In this document: positions 53,589 through 62,721 of the stretch, in pieces
How the letters are laid out: the number at the start of each line of letters is the position of its first letter
How positions within the stretch are numbered: the stretch's first letter is position 1
Source: Planctomycetota bacterium
GTDB taxonomy: Bacteria > Planctomycetota > Planctomycetia > Pirellulales > Pirellulaceae
Direction of reading: 5' to 3'
DNA: 64,000 nucleotides
Assembly: GCA_014238905.1 (NCBI GenBank)
Contig: JABAAE010000003.1
Location: 1-64,000, forward strand
The notes under the pieces: generated by a model
What the model saw: only the letters and a program-made list of their open reading frames with translations
Databases searched by the model: none
Told to the model about the DNA's origin: nothing
Program-made: the position numbers and the translations under genes

Positions 53589-54239
53589 CTAGACATTCTC
53601 AGGCGTAAACCCGAGAACTATATCAAAATTCGCTTTCAATTCGCCGATTTTTGAATTCTCCATTTTCTTGAAATCGACCATCAGCGAGTTAGCGGCTTTT
53701 TTATCCTTAACGGATTTTAATACGCCATCTTTTGCATTACGCGAATCACCCTTGATGTAACATTGCGTACTAAATCTTTTTTTGCCATTAATTTTAACAG
53801 CAAAATGGATATGCGGTGTTCTCCCTGGGTAAGGGACCGGCTTGATCGTTCGGAAGTAATATTCTCCCTTTGTCGCCGTTGTAAATCGACCAAAGCCCTG
53901 AAAGTTTTTATCACTACCACCCTTTTTGGCATCCTCTGTATGCAAGTACCGACCGTTGGCATCGACCTGCCAGATTTCGACCTGTGCATTGCGTACCGGG
54001 TTACCCGTCGGATCGAGAATCCTGCCTGTCAAATGCGTGACGTCGCCAACCGCAGAACTGATCGAATCATTCACTATCAGTAAATCGTTATCGGTGTCCA
54101 ATGGAAGGCGATCCGGATAAAACGGCCCCTCGCCCTGTTTCGGTGTCTTGGTCAATTCCTCCGCAAATCCCCAGTCTGGCAACAGGACGGTTGTCGATAA
54201 TGCGGCGCAAGTGGTCATAAATTGACGACGTTTTTCCAT
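53589..54239 (-). CDS. Tat-exported intradiol ring-cleavage dioxygenase family protein
   Basis: 216 residues. EKRRQFMTTCAALSTTVLL is a twin-arginine signal peptide. GEGPFYPDRLP (about 37-47) and LTGRILDPTGNPVRNAQVEIWQVDANGRYLH (about 70-100) match the beta-sandwich of protocatechuate/catechol dioxygenases. Iron ligand candidates are Tyr of GRYLH, Tyr of PVPYPGRTPHIHF and its two His residues, all present. Family members cleave catechols. A periplasmic form with an intact iron site may act on humic or lignin aromatics; the substrate is unproven. Confidence 0.82.
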   Translation of the reverse strand: MEKRRQFMTTCAALSTTVLLPDWGFAEELTKTPKQGEGPFYPDRLPLDTDNDLLIVNDSISSAVGDVTHLTGRILDPTGNPVRNAQVEIWQVDANGRYLHTEDAKKGGSDKNFQGFGRFTTATKGEYYFRTIKPVPYPGRTPHIHFAVKINGKKRFSTQCYIKGDSRNAKDGVLKSVKDKKAANSLMVDFKKMENSKIGELKANFDIVLGFTPENV

Positions 54240-54426
54240 GATGAATCACTAGTTAATTTGGGGCGTTAAAAAGAACAACAACACTTTGATAACCAGGCCC
54301 ATTATAAGGGTTAATAGCATCGTCGAAACTGCAATAATGGACGGCATTCCCATTTAACGATTTTTTAGGGTATGCCCGCAATTACCATTGGCTGATTTTC
54401 TCATTCAAGCCTGCTAAACTGACCCT

Positions 54427-55596
54427 ATGAATATGATTCGAAAATGCGTAGCCGGTTTAACCGTTTTTTTGTGCCTTGCCTCTTTGCCAAGGGTACCACT
54501 TCTGAATGCGTTTCAGGACGCGCCGATTTCACCGGAGAAGGACCGGGAGAACCCCGATATTTCCCCACCTCAAACATTGTTGGTGGTACAGGGAGCAAGC
54601 GGAAAAGATGAATACGAATTGGTCTTTACACAAGCCAGCAAGGCAATTCAATCCGCGGCCAAAGAGGCTAAGGCTCGATTTTTCTGGATCGGCCGACCCC
54701 AAAACGCCGCGGTTGCCCCCACATCGAATACACTGAAAACGGCCAACGATTCCCTAGGAAACGCCAATTCAGAGTCCTCCGAAGAGAACGATCGATCGCT
54801 GTTGAAAAAATTGATAAAAGACGAATCAGTTTATCAGTCACAGCTTTGGATCATCTTCATTGGACACGGCACATTTGATCAAACCACTGCAAAATTTAAT
54901 TTACGCGGCCCCGATGTTTCCGCCGGCGAATTAGGAAAATGGCTCGACGAGTGCAAACGCCCCATCGCGGTGATCAACTGCGCCTCCGCCAGCGCACCGT
55001 TCATCAACCGCCTGGCAGGAAAAAACCGGGTTATTGTTACCGCAACCAAAAGTGGTTACGAATTAAATTACACACGATTTGCAGAGTACTTTGCACCCGC
55101 TTTCTCTAACCAGAAAGCGGATCTCGACAAGGATGAGCAAGTATCACTTCTGGAGTCTTTTCTATTCGCTTCTCGGCAGACATTAGAGTTTTATCAGTCG
55201 GAATCTCGCTTGGCGACGGAACATGCGTTGATCGATGATAACGGTGATGGTAAAGGGACACCCTTGGATTTTTTCCGGGGAGTTCGAGTCGTCCGCAAAT
55301 CAAAAGACGATACCCTTCCCGATGGACCTCTTGCCAATCAGATTTTTCTGATCAAGAGTGCTTTCGAAAAGCAGCTCTCGCCCGATCTTCGACGAAAAAG
55401 GAATCGCATTGAAGTCGAATTGGAGTTGCTAAGGAGTCAGAAAAACAATTTGGAGACCGAACTTTACTATGCGGCGATTGAAGAAAAACTGGTCGAACTC
55501 GCCAAACTCTATCGTGATATCCAGGAAGGCTCTGAAAAAGGTGACCCTGCCGTCGAAAAAACCGAATCAGCGGCAACGGAGAACTCTGAGAAATAA
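54427..55596 (+). CDS. Secreted caspase/legumain-like (clan CD) protein
   Basis: 389 residues. A signal peptide covers about 1-30 (NMIRKCVAGLTVFLCLASLP). LWIIFIGHGTFD places a His at residue 147 after a hydrophobic strand, and PIAVINCASASAPF places a Cys at 185 after another, the His-Gly then Cys dyad arrangement of clan CD peptidases (caspases, legumain). RVIVTATKSGYELNYTRFAEYFAPAF fits the strand and helix after the Cys, as in C13-type proteins. An EF-hand-like DLDKDEQVSLLE follows at about 234, and a charged coiled coil ends the chain (about 315-375). Peptidase activity is inferred only from the dyad. Confidence 0.72.
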   Translation: MNMIRKCVAGLTVFLCLASLPRVPLLNAFQDAPISPEKDRENPDISPPQTLLVVQGASGKDEYELVFTQASKAIQSAAKEAKARFFWIGRPQNAAVAPTSNTLKTANDSLGNANSESSEENDRSLLKKLIKDESVYQSQLWIIFIGHGTFDQTTAKFNLRGPDVSAGELGKWLDECKRPIAVINCASASAPFINRLAGKNRVIVTATKSGYELNYTRFAEYFAPAFSNQKADLDKDEQVSLLESFLFASRQTLEFYQSESRLATEHALIDDNGDGKGTPLDFFRGVRVVRKSKDDTLPDGPLANQIFLIKSAFEKQLSPDLRRKRNRIEVELELLRSQKNNLETELYYAAIEEKLVELAKLYRDIQEGSEKGDPAVEKTESAATENSEK

Positions 55597-55892
55597 ATCC
55601 ATCCAAGGATATTGGCGATTTTCCAAAATTGGAATGCTGTCGATTAGAATGGTGATGCTGTCCGAAATAGCATTACAGACCTCCTTTTAAACTGCCAATC
55701 GCTCCACTCGACCCGGATCTTAAAGCCTGGAAATGCTGGGGGGGGAACCCAATCGTAAAAAACGTGACGCTTTGAACGAGACTTCAGACGATTTTGAGTA
55801 TATTCTGGCGTTGAAGTTGCAGGTTCTTAAGAATCACGATCTATCATTGCTGTTAAGTAGGCAATTTCACGAAAGGATTTAGGGTACAAATA

Positions 55893-56387
55893 ATGTCGCG
55901 TTTTTTATGTCTAGTTGTTGGCCTCGCTTTGATTGGTTGTTCCCAACAAAAGTATGAAGGAACCAATAATAAGGCCGGTGATGAACTTAATAAGGGCATG
56001 GCGTTTTTCGACAAGCAGGATTTTGAAAAGGCGATTCCTCACTTCACTGAAGCCATCAAACTTGATCCAAAATTGGCCATTGCCTTTAGCAATCGCGGAG
56101 GAGCCTACTTAAGTATTGGCAAATACGATGCGGTCATTGGTGATTGCACCGAGGCCATCAAGCTTGATCCAAAATTGGCCACGGCCTTTAGCAATCGCGG
56201 AGGAGCCAACCTGAATCTTGGCAAATACGATGTGGCCATTGGTGATTGCAGCGAGGCCATCAAGCTTAATCCAAAATTAGCCGTAGCCTACTACATTCGC
56301 GGAGTAGCCTACAAGGAAAAAGGCGATCCGGAGAAAGCAAGGGCAGATGTCGAGATGGCAAAAAAACTAGGATTGCAATTACAATAG
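55893..56387 (+). CDS. TPR lipoprotein
   Basis: 164 residues. The signal peptide ends in the lipobox LIGC with Cys16. Tetratricopeptide repeats of 34 residues cover about 29-160: ADEL-type FDKQDFEKAIPHFTEAIKLDP, then two copies of AFSNRGGAxLxxGKYDxxIGDCxEAIKL, then AYYIRGVAYKEKGDPEKARADVEMAKKLGL. TPR domains bind other proteins, so it is probably a periplasm-facing scaffold. AGGG lies about nine bases upstream. The DNA of the central repeats is almost identical. A terminator follows. Confidence 0.85.
   Translation: MSRFLCLVVGLALIGCSQQKYEGTNNKAGDELNKGMAFFDKQDFEKAIPHFTEAIKLDPKLAIAFSNRGGAYLSIGKYDAVIGDCTEAIKLDPKLATAFSNRGGANLNLGKYDVAIGDCSEAIKLNPKLAVAYYIRGVAYKEKGDPEKARADVEMAKKLGLQLQ
56030..56285. 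repeat. Direct repeats of 102 bp within the TPR gene
   Basis: The segment GAAGCCATCAAACTTGATCC with its following bases recurs at 102-base spacing (about 56048, 56150 and 56252), with few differences: CCTTTAGCAATCGCGGAGGA is identical in the first two copies. This is in-frame duplication of one TPR. Confidence 0.85.
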
Positions 56388-56480
56388 CATGGTCAAAAAT
56401 CGCGATTCCAGACGATGTTCGGGATCTAACCGCGTTTTAGTAACGAGATTGTTGAAATTAAGAGTCGTCCTTAGTTGAAG

Positions 56481-56506
56481 GCCGAGATTTTATCTCGGCT
56501 TTTTTT
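56481..56506 (+). terminator. Intrinsic terminator after the TPR lipoprotein gene
   Basis: GCCGAGAT, loop TTT, ATCTCGGC, followed by T7. It lies about 95 bases after the stop. Confidence 0.92.
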
Positions 56507-56599
56507 ATTTGTGATTGTCGTTCAGGCAGACTTCCAGCCTTAGATGCTAAAAATCTTGATCATTATCTCGTAGAGAGTAGAACCACAATAAAAATAAAT

Positions 56600-56836
56600 T
56601 TGGGCAGATGCTTCGCGCCTCCTAATAAAAGAATCCTTCGTCAACTAACTGTTATTTTCAAATTCCCCAAAACTGATTTATCTCAAGACTGCGACGCTGA
56701 TACTTTCCCGATGGTAAATTTGCCGGTTTACAAAGAAAAATTAGATGGGTTGCCTGCTTATCAATCGTCCGAAGCTAAATACTCTCGTTTGGCAGTGAAG
56801 AATTTCGATGCATCTATAGAGAGAGTATTTCCATGA
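56600..56836 (+). pseudogene. Possible gene remnant (78 codons), overlapping a second short frame
   Basis: A 78-codon frame encodes a polar protein with DLPAYQSSEAKYSRLAVKNF-like composition and no recognised family; its TGA overlaps an ATG (ATGA) that opens a 27-codon frame ending at 56916. The A+T-rich composition and truncated look suggest remnants of a small gene pair, such as a toxin-antitoxin module, but no family supports that. Confidence 0.25.
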
Positions 56837-57002
56837 TCACTTACACCCACCATGAGATAAAAGAAGATTTCAATTACCTCAAATCTAAACTGTGGAATGA
56901 TGGAGATTTAGATTGAAGAGGGTTGTAAGCTACTGTTCTCTTGTCTCAACGGACTAGCGACGCAAAGAGATTATTGGAGTTCCATGGCAAGAAATCCACA
57001 GA

Positions 57003-57032
57003 GGGTTCATGAGCAAAAATGCTCATGAACCC
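57003..57032. repeat. Perfect 13-bp inverted repeat
   Basis: GGGTTCATGAGCA, loop AAAA, and its exact complement. No T run follows on either strand, so it is not a standard terminator. It lies 35 bases beyond the stop of the minus-strand gene at 57067. Confidence 0.75.
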
Positions 57033-57066
57033 AGTTCTTAACTCAATTGGTAATAAAGACGCTGCA

Positions 57067-57414
57067 TCAAAACCCAAACCTTAGCTGGATCCCAGAGCCA
57101 CCCCAGTAAAACTGATTGTTAGGTGAGTTTCCATAATAGTTCCGCCCGAGGCGGTAAAAGGAATGACCAGATTTGGTAATCCTGTTGCCGTGATATCGAT
57201 TTTTCAAAGTCCTAGCTCCCAAGTCACGATGGTTCAACGGAACATGGTAATGCGACGAGGAGTAGCGGTTGGAGGGATAATGATATGGTGACAAATAGGG
57301 TTGAACTTGGACAATCGAGGATCGGCAACTTTTGCCGAGGTACTGGGCATAGGACTTCGTTGGAACGGATAACAGGAGGACGAAACCACAAGCGACCAAA
57401 ATTATTCGATTCAT
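57067..57414 (-). CDS. Small secreted Tyr/Asn/His-rich protein, function unknown
   Basis: About 115 residues. A signal peptide (MNRIILVACGFVLLLSVPTKSYAQ) starts at the ATG at 57414, one of the clearest in the window. The mature part is rich in Tyr, Asn, His, Ser and Arg (PYLSPYHYPSNRYSSSHYHV), with one Cys and a closing WGGSGIQLRFGF that could be a terminal beta strand. No family is recognised. The frame upstream to 57483 is not needed. Confidence 0.65.
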   Translation of the reverse strand: MNRIILVACGFVLLLSVPTKSYAQYLGKSCRSSIVQVQPYLSPYHYPSNRYSSSHYHVPLNHRDLGARTLKNRYHGNRITKSGHSFYRLGRNYYGNSPNNQFYWGGSGIQLRFGF

Positions 57415-57774
57415 TAGAATGCTCCAAAGTGCAGGGGAATGTAAGAACCGGTTGATTCTCGGAGCATCTAATGCGACTTCCATACCGATAAGATCACTTC
57501 ATGGCCAAAACGGTCAATTTTACGATCTTGATCAGTTCCAGAACCTATGCCGTTGTCATTTTGAACTCGAAACCAATCAAATTGACAACAGCTATTGGGA
57601 TTTGGCTGAAGAGCAGATTGCCTGGCCGCCAGCATGGCCGCAGGAATAACAACTCACCGCACTGAGCAACGAGTCCTGATCACTGGTAACACGGTTGAAC
57701 TTGACACACGGCTGAAAATCATTTGCCAATAACTAGTCGCAACTTTCTCTAGCCTGATCGCCAGTTTGGCTACA
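57415..57774. other. Intergenic region
   Basis: Nothing recognised. A 76-codon plus-strand frame at 57419-57649 has no supporting features. It lies upstream of the small secreted protein gene. Confidence 0.55.
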
Positions 57775-58590
57775 CTAAATCATCGGTTGATACAAATCCA
57801 ACGAATCTCGGTTGCCAATAATTTTGAACAAATCTCTTACCTGTTCGATTCCAATTCTAGACGCGTCCTGATCCAACTCATCCTGAGAGACGTCTTTACG
57901 CCCCAAACTAATCGGTCCCAAACGATAAAAGTCATCAACCGATGTGAGCAGTCGTTGCCGTTGTGTTTCCACGTTAACCGGATCATCGATCCATGCCAGC
58001 ATTAAAGGAGTGACTCCAGTAGGGGTTTGAACGTCGACTCCAAGTGCATTCGAAAAATCAAAGGCATTGAGATCATTTTCTGACTGGACGTCAATCAGCA
58101 CGTCTGCAGACAAAATCTGTTTTTTTAGACCAGCCTCTTCTTCGTTAGCGGTGGGTACCAAGCCGTATCCGATTTCAAAAACCAACATGCAGAGTTCATC
58201 GGCATCGGTGGCCGTGGCCGCGGTCCCACCCTGGTCGACCAGCTGTACCGAATCAATGCTATCGACACTCAAAAAGCAATCACTGAGCAAATCGGTTGCT
58301 GCCAAGGGTTCGAGGTATTGCTTCCACCAATTGGCTTGGGTGTGAATGTTTTGGGTGATCTCATCCGGATCGACATTCCCATCTTGCGCAGCAATCGCCT
58401 GACATCCCAATGAAGTCAACGCATGCCTTTGGATTTTGGTTGCACCGGGACCATCTTGAACTTCACTGCACAATCTTCCGGTGCCCAGAAGGGTGACACT
58501 GTACCCAAGGAATCGAGCATACAGCGCCGTCTCCAAGGCCAGCGGCGTAAAACCGGCGATCACAAGATGAGCTGGGGTGTCAACAGCCAA
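57775..58590 (-). CDS. Rossmann-like protein of unknown function
   Basis: About 271 residues. The start is the TTG at 58590, six bases after GAGGAGG, giving an N terminus AVDTPAHLVIAGFTPLALETALYARFLGYSVTLLG: a strand, turn and helix like a dinucleotide-binding fold, but without the GxGxxG glycines. ADVLIDVQSENDLNAFDFSNALG and TPTGVTPLMLAWIDDP follow in the C-terminal half. It resembles ThiF/oxidoreductase-type folds only loosely. The family appears restricted and I do not name it. Located downstream of thiO on the same strand. Confidence 0.65.
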   Translation of the reverse strand: MAVDTPAHLVIAGFTPLALETALYARFLGYSVTLLGTGRLCSEVQDGPGATKIQRHALTSLGCQAIAAQDGNVDPDEITQNIHTQANWWKQYLEPLAATDLLSDCFLSVDSIDSVQLVDQGGTAATATDADELCMLVFEIGYGLVPTANEEEAGLKKQILSADVLIDVQSENDLNAFDFSNALGVDVQTPTGVTPLMLAWIDDPVNVETQRQRLLTSVDDFYRLGPISLGRKDVSQDELDQDASRIGIEQVRDLFKIIGNRDSLDLYQPMI

Positions 58591-58766
58591 TGCAAACCTC
58601 CTCTTCAACAATGCGTTCAGTGGAACTTGGCCTCAAAGCGGCATACTGTCCCACCAAACTCTTTAAATTTAAAAAAACACATCTAAAAAAAATACTGATT
58701 CAATCACTTCAACTGGTTCCGCTGCTGGTAAACAACCGTCTCGTTTGAATTTCCTGACGTCGGCCA

Positions 58767-59870
58767 CTACCGAGAAGGACGAAGGGCCGTGATATCAAAC
58801 GTTGGCTTCTCACCACAAATAAGTTGGGTTATCAGATGGGCAGTCCCCGTTGACAAATGCAAACCTGAACGAAAATGACCTGTTGCAACGAACAGGCAGT
58901 CAATCTCGGAATGACGACCGACAAACGGCATCTGATCAAAACTCATAGGTCTGAGGCCAGTCCATGAATCCACCAAGGTGGATGTATTCAGATCCGCCAG
59001 CGTACCCTCTGCAAAAAGAAGCAATCGTTCGATTTCTTCCTGCGAGGGAGACTTGTCAAAACCGGACTCCTCTTCGTTGGAACCCACCAGTACCAAACCA
59101 TCATTCCGTGGAACAATATAACGATTTCCATTATTCAGGATATGGGTGAACCGCCGTTGGGGCAATCGAAACAACAGCATATGCCCTTTGACCGGAACGA
59201 CTTGAATCCTTGGTAAAACGGGTTGCAATAAGCGAGATGCCCAAGCACCCGCTGCCACACAGACCCTTTCCGAGGTGAACCGGCCCTGGTCAGAAATTAA
59301 TGTCACCGCAGAAGAGGAAAAATCGATATCGAGAATTTCACAGTTTTCATGAATCTCGACCTGATGTTGTCGACAAGCTGCTATCAGGGCCTGTAGATGC
59401 TTTGGATTTCGGATCTGCGTTTCATCAGGAAAAAGAAACGCTGTCAGCAGAGAGCCAACGGCCATTTCTCCTAGTGCAGGTTCCATCCTTCGAATATCTG
59501 CAGGTGTCAACTCTCGAAATGGGATAGACTCGTGATTCCAGTAATCCCGGGACCCCCGCAACGCGGCCGCTTCTCCCAAGGTAGTCGCAAAATGGATGCC
59601 TCCGCACTGAGACCATTGGTTGTCGATCCCAGTCAATTCCAACAACTCCACTGCCAATTCCGCATGTAGATCAAAGCTGATATGTTTCAAACGGTCCAAA
59701 GCATGGAGAGGATCAATTCGATTTACTGCCGGCAGAATCCCCGCACCCGCCCAAGAGGCCTCTCCTCCAACGCAACCACTATCAAAAAGCGAAACATCAA
59801 TTCCGCGTTGTGACAATCGCAAAGCAATTGTCAGACCTATCACACCACCACCGATCACTGAAACTCGCAT
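58767..59870 (-). CDS. thiO: Glycine oxidase ThiO
   Basis: A FAD-dependent amine oxidase of 367 residues that makes iminoglycine for the thiazole ring of thiamine. VSVIGGGVIGLTIALRLSQRG (about 3-23) binds FAD; CVGGEASWAGAGILP (about 34-48) is the ThiO signature, and VKGHMLLFRLP, RYIVPRNDGLVLVGSNEEESGFD (about 250-275) and SWTGLRPMSFDQMPFVGRH (about 305-323) are conserved DAO-family blocks. Its ribosome binding site GGGGAAGGA falls in the end of the upstream gene, six bases away. thiS and thiG are not in view. Confidence 0.87.
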   Translation of the reverse strand: MRVSVIGGGVIGLTIALRLSQRGIDVSLFDSGCVGGEASWAGAGILPAVNRIDPLHALDRLKHISFDLHAELAVELLELTGIDNQWSQCGGIHFATTLGEAAALRGSRDYWNHESIPFRELTPADIRRMEPALGEMAVGSLLTAFLFPDETQIRNPKHLQALIAACRQHQVEIHENCEILDIDFSSSAVTLISDQGRFTSERVCVAAGAWASRLLQPVLPRIQVVPVKGHMLLFRLPQRRFTHILNNGNRYIVPRNDGLVLVGSNEEESGFDKSPSQEEIERLLLFAEGTLADLNTSTLVDSWTGLRPMSFDQMPFVGRHSEIDCLFVATGHFRSGLHLSTGTAHLITQLICGEKPTFDITALRPSR

Positions 59871-59876
59871 GGCAAA

Positions 59877-60635
59877 TTATCCTTCCCCTTTCAAAGGAGG
59901 AGGTTTTGGCCTGCTGGGCAGCTCGTCTGGCAAACATTCGGCATCCAGAATAACGAGGACTTCCTCCAGCAGCGTTAACAGTCGGCAATCCAAGTCGTCA
60001 CGATTATTTTTCAAGTCAGCAATCAACGTTTGAAGGTCGGCGATTTCATCCACATCATTGAACGGCTCTAAAACAGCAAATCGGTCGCCATTCATTTGGA
60101 GTCTGGAAAGGGTCGCTGCAAAGACCGACTCCGAACTCCAAGTCATGTCATCGAATATATTCGGCGTTTTATTCCGGGCGCCAATCAGGTAATAGCCTCC
60201 ATCAGGACTGGGGCCAATCACAACGTCGTTGTTTTCCAAAGACTCAAAAGCAACCTCGATCAATTGAGGCTGCAAGTTGGGTGTATCCGATCCGATCAAA
60301 AGAACTTTATGATCGGACGATGAAGCCCTTGCATCAACCGAACCAGAATGAAAACGTCTATCAAAAAAATCTTGCATTCTTGCTCCCAGGTCACCGCTAA
60401 CCTGAGGTATCAATTGGTGATCCCTTGCGGATTCAAGGCTGGAAAACTGAACCGCCTTATCGGCAGGACTAAATGCCAGAATTCGCTGACAATCTACCGC
60501 CCGGCTCAGCTCCAGGGTTGCTATCAGGAACTGCAAGTAAATCCGGGCAGCTGCTTCCTCTCCAATAGATTTTGCCAAACGGGTTTTTACTTTTCCTTTC
60601 GACCAAAACTTGGCAAAAACGCCTAAAGTTCTCAA
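59877..60635 (-). CDS. TIGR04282/DUF2064 family glycosyltransferase-like protein
   Basis: 252 residues. The start is a TTG at 60635 with AGGAG six bases upstream, giving RTLGVFAKFWSKGKVKTRLAKSIG, the family N terminus (nucleotide-binding GxVKTRL). LLIGSDTPNLQPQLIEVAFESL (about 122) has the acidic metal motif, and VVIGPSPDGGYYLIGAR (about 150) the DGGYYLIG block. The family is called arsenosugar-biosynthesis glycosyltransferase, but a role is proven only in some clusters; no arsM or radical-SAM arsS gene is adjacent here. Probably co-transcribed with thiO. Confidence 0.85.
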   Translation of the reverse strand: MRTLGVFAKFWSKGKVKTRLAKSIGEEAAARIYLQFLIATLELSRAVDCQRILAFSPADKAVQFSSLESARDHQLIPQVSGDLGARMQDFFDRRFHSGSVDARASSSDHKVLLIGSDTPNLQPQLIEVAFESLENNDVVIGPSPDGGYYLIGARNKTPNIFDDMTWSSESVFAATLSRLQMNGDRFAVLEPFNDVDEIADLQTLIADLKNNRDDLDCRLLTLLEEVLVILDAECLPDELPSRPKPPPLKGEG

Positions 60636-60874
60636 GATGATCTCCTGATCGAAAAGCTTTTTTGAAGGAAATGGATCAAAACAGTATTTCTCTGCGTAAC
60701 GATAAAGGAACAAATCGGTTATTGTAAATGGGTCGAGCCCGTCCGTCTGCTTCTCGAACGCTTTTGACACTGTTTAAAAACGACGAACTAGCGAATCCCT
60801 ACCAGTGAATCGGGTTTTCATCTCAGATTTTTTTTGACAACGACTTTTTTGGACGACAACGAAAAGATCTGACA

Positions 60875-62665
60875 ATGAAAAATCACGCCAACAACTTTTT
60901 ATTCTCACTGCTGCCACTTGCAATGTGGCCTAACGCGGTGGGCCTCGGGTTACTGTCGTTGGCGGCGCCTCTTTCGGCCCAGCAGGACAACTCTTTTCGT
61001 CCCCTGCGATCCTTTGTCACGCCAGGTGAACTTGACCAACTGTTGTCCAATTCCTCCATGATTCGGGACAATATTGTATCTGATCGGGTCACCAAGATGA
61101 TGGTCGACCAATTCAAGAATCTCAGCCCGGACGCGCAGAAAAACCTTTTGGAATTTGGAAAACAGATCCCCAGAAATCAGTCCAAAAACGAGCTGAGAAA
61201 CCAAGCTGAACGCTTCAAAAGACTGATTGATTCAGATCCTCAACTCGAAAAATCCTTTGAAGAAATAAAAAACAACCTGCAAAAAGAATCCTATGAGGCT
61301 AAGCCTCGAGAGAATTCGGCTGGTATTCCAGGAACGACCCCGCCGAACAAATTGGACGTCAACCCCAAGTCGCTCTCCAATAATCAAATCAACGAGATCC
61401 GTGAAAGGATTTCGAAACTGGTAGATGGTGGGAAATCCGACTTGGAAAACTACCGTGACATTATCGATCGGACGAGACCGGGTGGTGCCGGACGTCTGGC
61501 CGACAACCAACCTAACGGCCAATCGCCATCGATTCCCCGCGGTAACAGTTTCCCCCAGCCAGACTCTAATCAACGCGGAAACTCGTCAAGTTCACAACCA
61601 TCTTTACCACCAGGCAGAAATGGCGGCCCCGGAAGACCTCCGGGGGACATTAATCCGGAGACCAATCCAGATGTCAGCCCTAGATCTCGCCCTGAGAAAC
61701 AGTATCGGAATCCGATATCGAAGTTCAATTCGTTGGATAATCTCAGCTCCCGCCCTCGAGGAGAAGGAACGGAAAGAAACCGTTTTAATGAAAAGAGATC
61801 CGGTCCCTCCGGCATCAACCCATCACAAAGTTCAAAACAATTTGAGAACCAGAATCCGTCACAGCTGAATTCCAACAGGAACCGCGACGATGCAAATAAA
61901 ACACCCCCTGACAACACACAAGACGATCTCCCCCAGGAAAGTGTTGGCCATCGTTTTAATCGTGCACTGATGAATTCGCTGGAAAAATCAATGAAAAAGA
62001 AAATCGAGGAAAAGGGAGGTTCGCTGGCTGAATCCGCTTCGTTCAATCATTTGCTGGAGACTTTCGCCAGTCAACTAGACACCAGTTCACTCGCAGACCT
62101 CAATCTTGAATCGTTACGACTGAATAGCAAGTCTCTTGAGCGACGTGTGAATTCAAGCTCCACATCCATGTTCGGTCAGAGGCGATCCAAAAGCGGGTCT
62201 TGGTTCAATTCCGCGCCTGCGGGCCCCGTTTCACTACCCCAAATGCCTACCGGCTCCACGCTAATGACGTTATTGGTTCTAGGGTGCCTTTTGATTGCCG
62301 CGGTGACACTTCTTCGTAAGGGATCGGTCCGCACACTGCTTGGCTTACGTCCGGTAGCGGAAAATCGCCCTCGCGTTCCCCCACGGCTAAATTCTTCGCC
62401 TGGTGATTACAGCGGAATCGTCCGAGCAGTCGATCAAATGACGTTGTGGATGTTTGGAAAGAAATCAGATTGGTGGGACAGTCGAAAAATCAAAAATGAA
62501 CTCTCAGCCGATCGTCCTGATCTCCAAGCCGACATTGAATCGGTAATTAACATCTACGATCAAGCGCGATACAGCGAAGATGGAAATCAAATTGCTTCGG
62601 ACAACTTGGCAATGGCTCAGCAAACCCTGCATCAACTATCCTCCCCGCCGGATAGACCAAGCTGA
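60875..62665 (+). CDS. Secreted, low-complexity protein with TM and DUF4129-like C-terminus
   Basis: 596 residues. A signal peptide spans about 1-35 (FLFSLLPLAMWPNAVGLGLL). Residues of about 35-140 are helical; about 190-350 is a Pro/Ser/Asn/Arg-rich disordered region (GRNGGPGRPPGD). A single membrane helix lies at about 462-482 (TLMTLLVLGCLLIAAVTLL), followed by the C-terminal DUF4129-like domain: VDQMTLWMFGKKSDWWDSRKIKNEL and INIYDQARYSEDGNQI. DUF4129 proteins often sit with MoxR and DUF58 genes. The next gene, DUF4350-like, follows after 56 bases. Confidence 0.75.
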   Translation: MKNHANNFLFSLLPLAMWPNAVGLGLLSLAAPLSAQQDNSFRPLRSFVTPGELDQLLSNSSMIRDNIVSDRVTKMMVDQFKNLSPDAQKNLLEFGKQIPRNQSKNELRNQAERFKRLIDSDPQLEKSFEEIKNNLQKESYEAKPRENSAGIPGTTPPNKLDVNPKSLSNNQINEIRERISKLVDGGKSDLENYRDIIDRTRPGGAGRLADNQPNGQSPSIPRGNSFPQPDSNQRGNSSSSQPSLPPGRNGGPGRPPGDINPETNPDVSPRSRPEKQYRNPISKFNSLDNLSSRPRGEGTERNRFNEKRSGPSGINPSQSSKQFENQNPSQLNSNRNRDDANKTPPDNTQDDLPQESVGHRFNRALMNSLEKSMKKKIEEKGGSLAESASFNHLLETFASQLDTSSLADLNLESLRLNSKSLERRVNSSSTSMFGQRRSKSGSWFNSAPAGPVSLPQMPTGSTLMTLLVLGCLLIAAVTLLRKGSVRTLLGLRPVAENRPRVPPRLNSSPGDYSGIVRAVDQMTLWMFGKKSDWWDSRKIKNELSADRPDLQADIESVINIYDQARYSEDGNQIASDNLAMAQQTLHQLSSPPDRPS

Positions 62666-62721
62666 TTGCCAGCTCTGTGCCACCAACCCCGCCCATCCGT
62701 TTATTTAAATCGGTAATCCCA

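Larger units (their letters stand above)
56388..57066. other. A+T-rich region with a terminator, decayed frames and a hairpin
   Basis: Visibly richer in A and T than its surroundings. It holds the TPR gene terminator, two overlapping short frames (56600-56836 and 56833-56916) and a perfect hairpin at 57003-57032, all listed separately. Confidence 0.65.
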
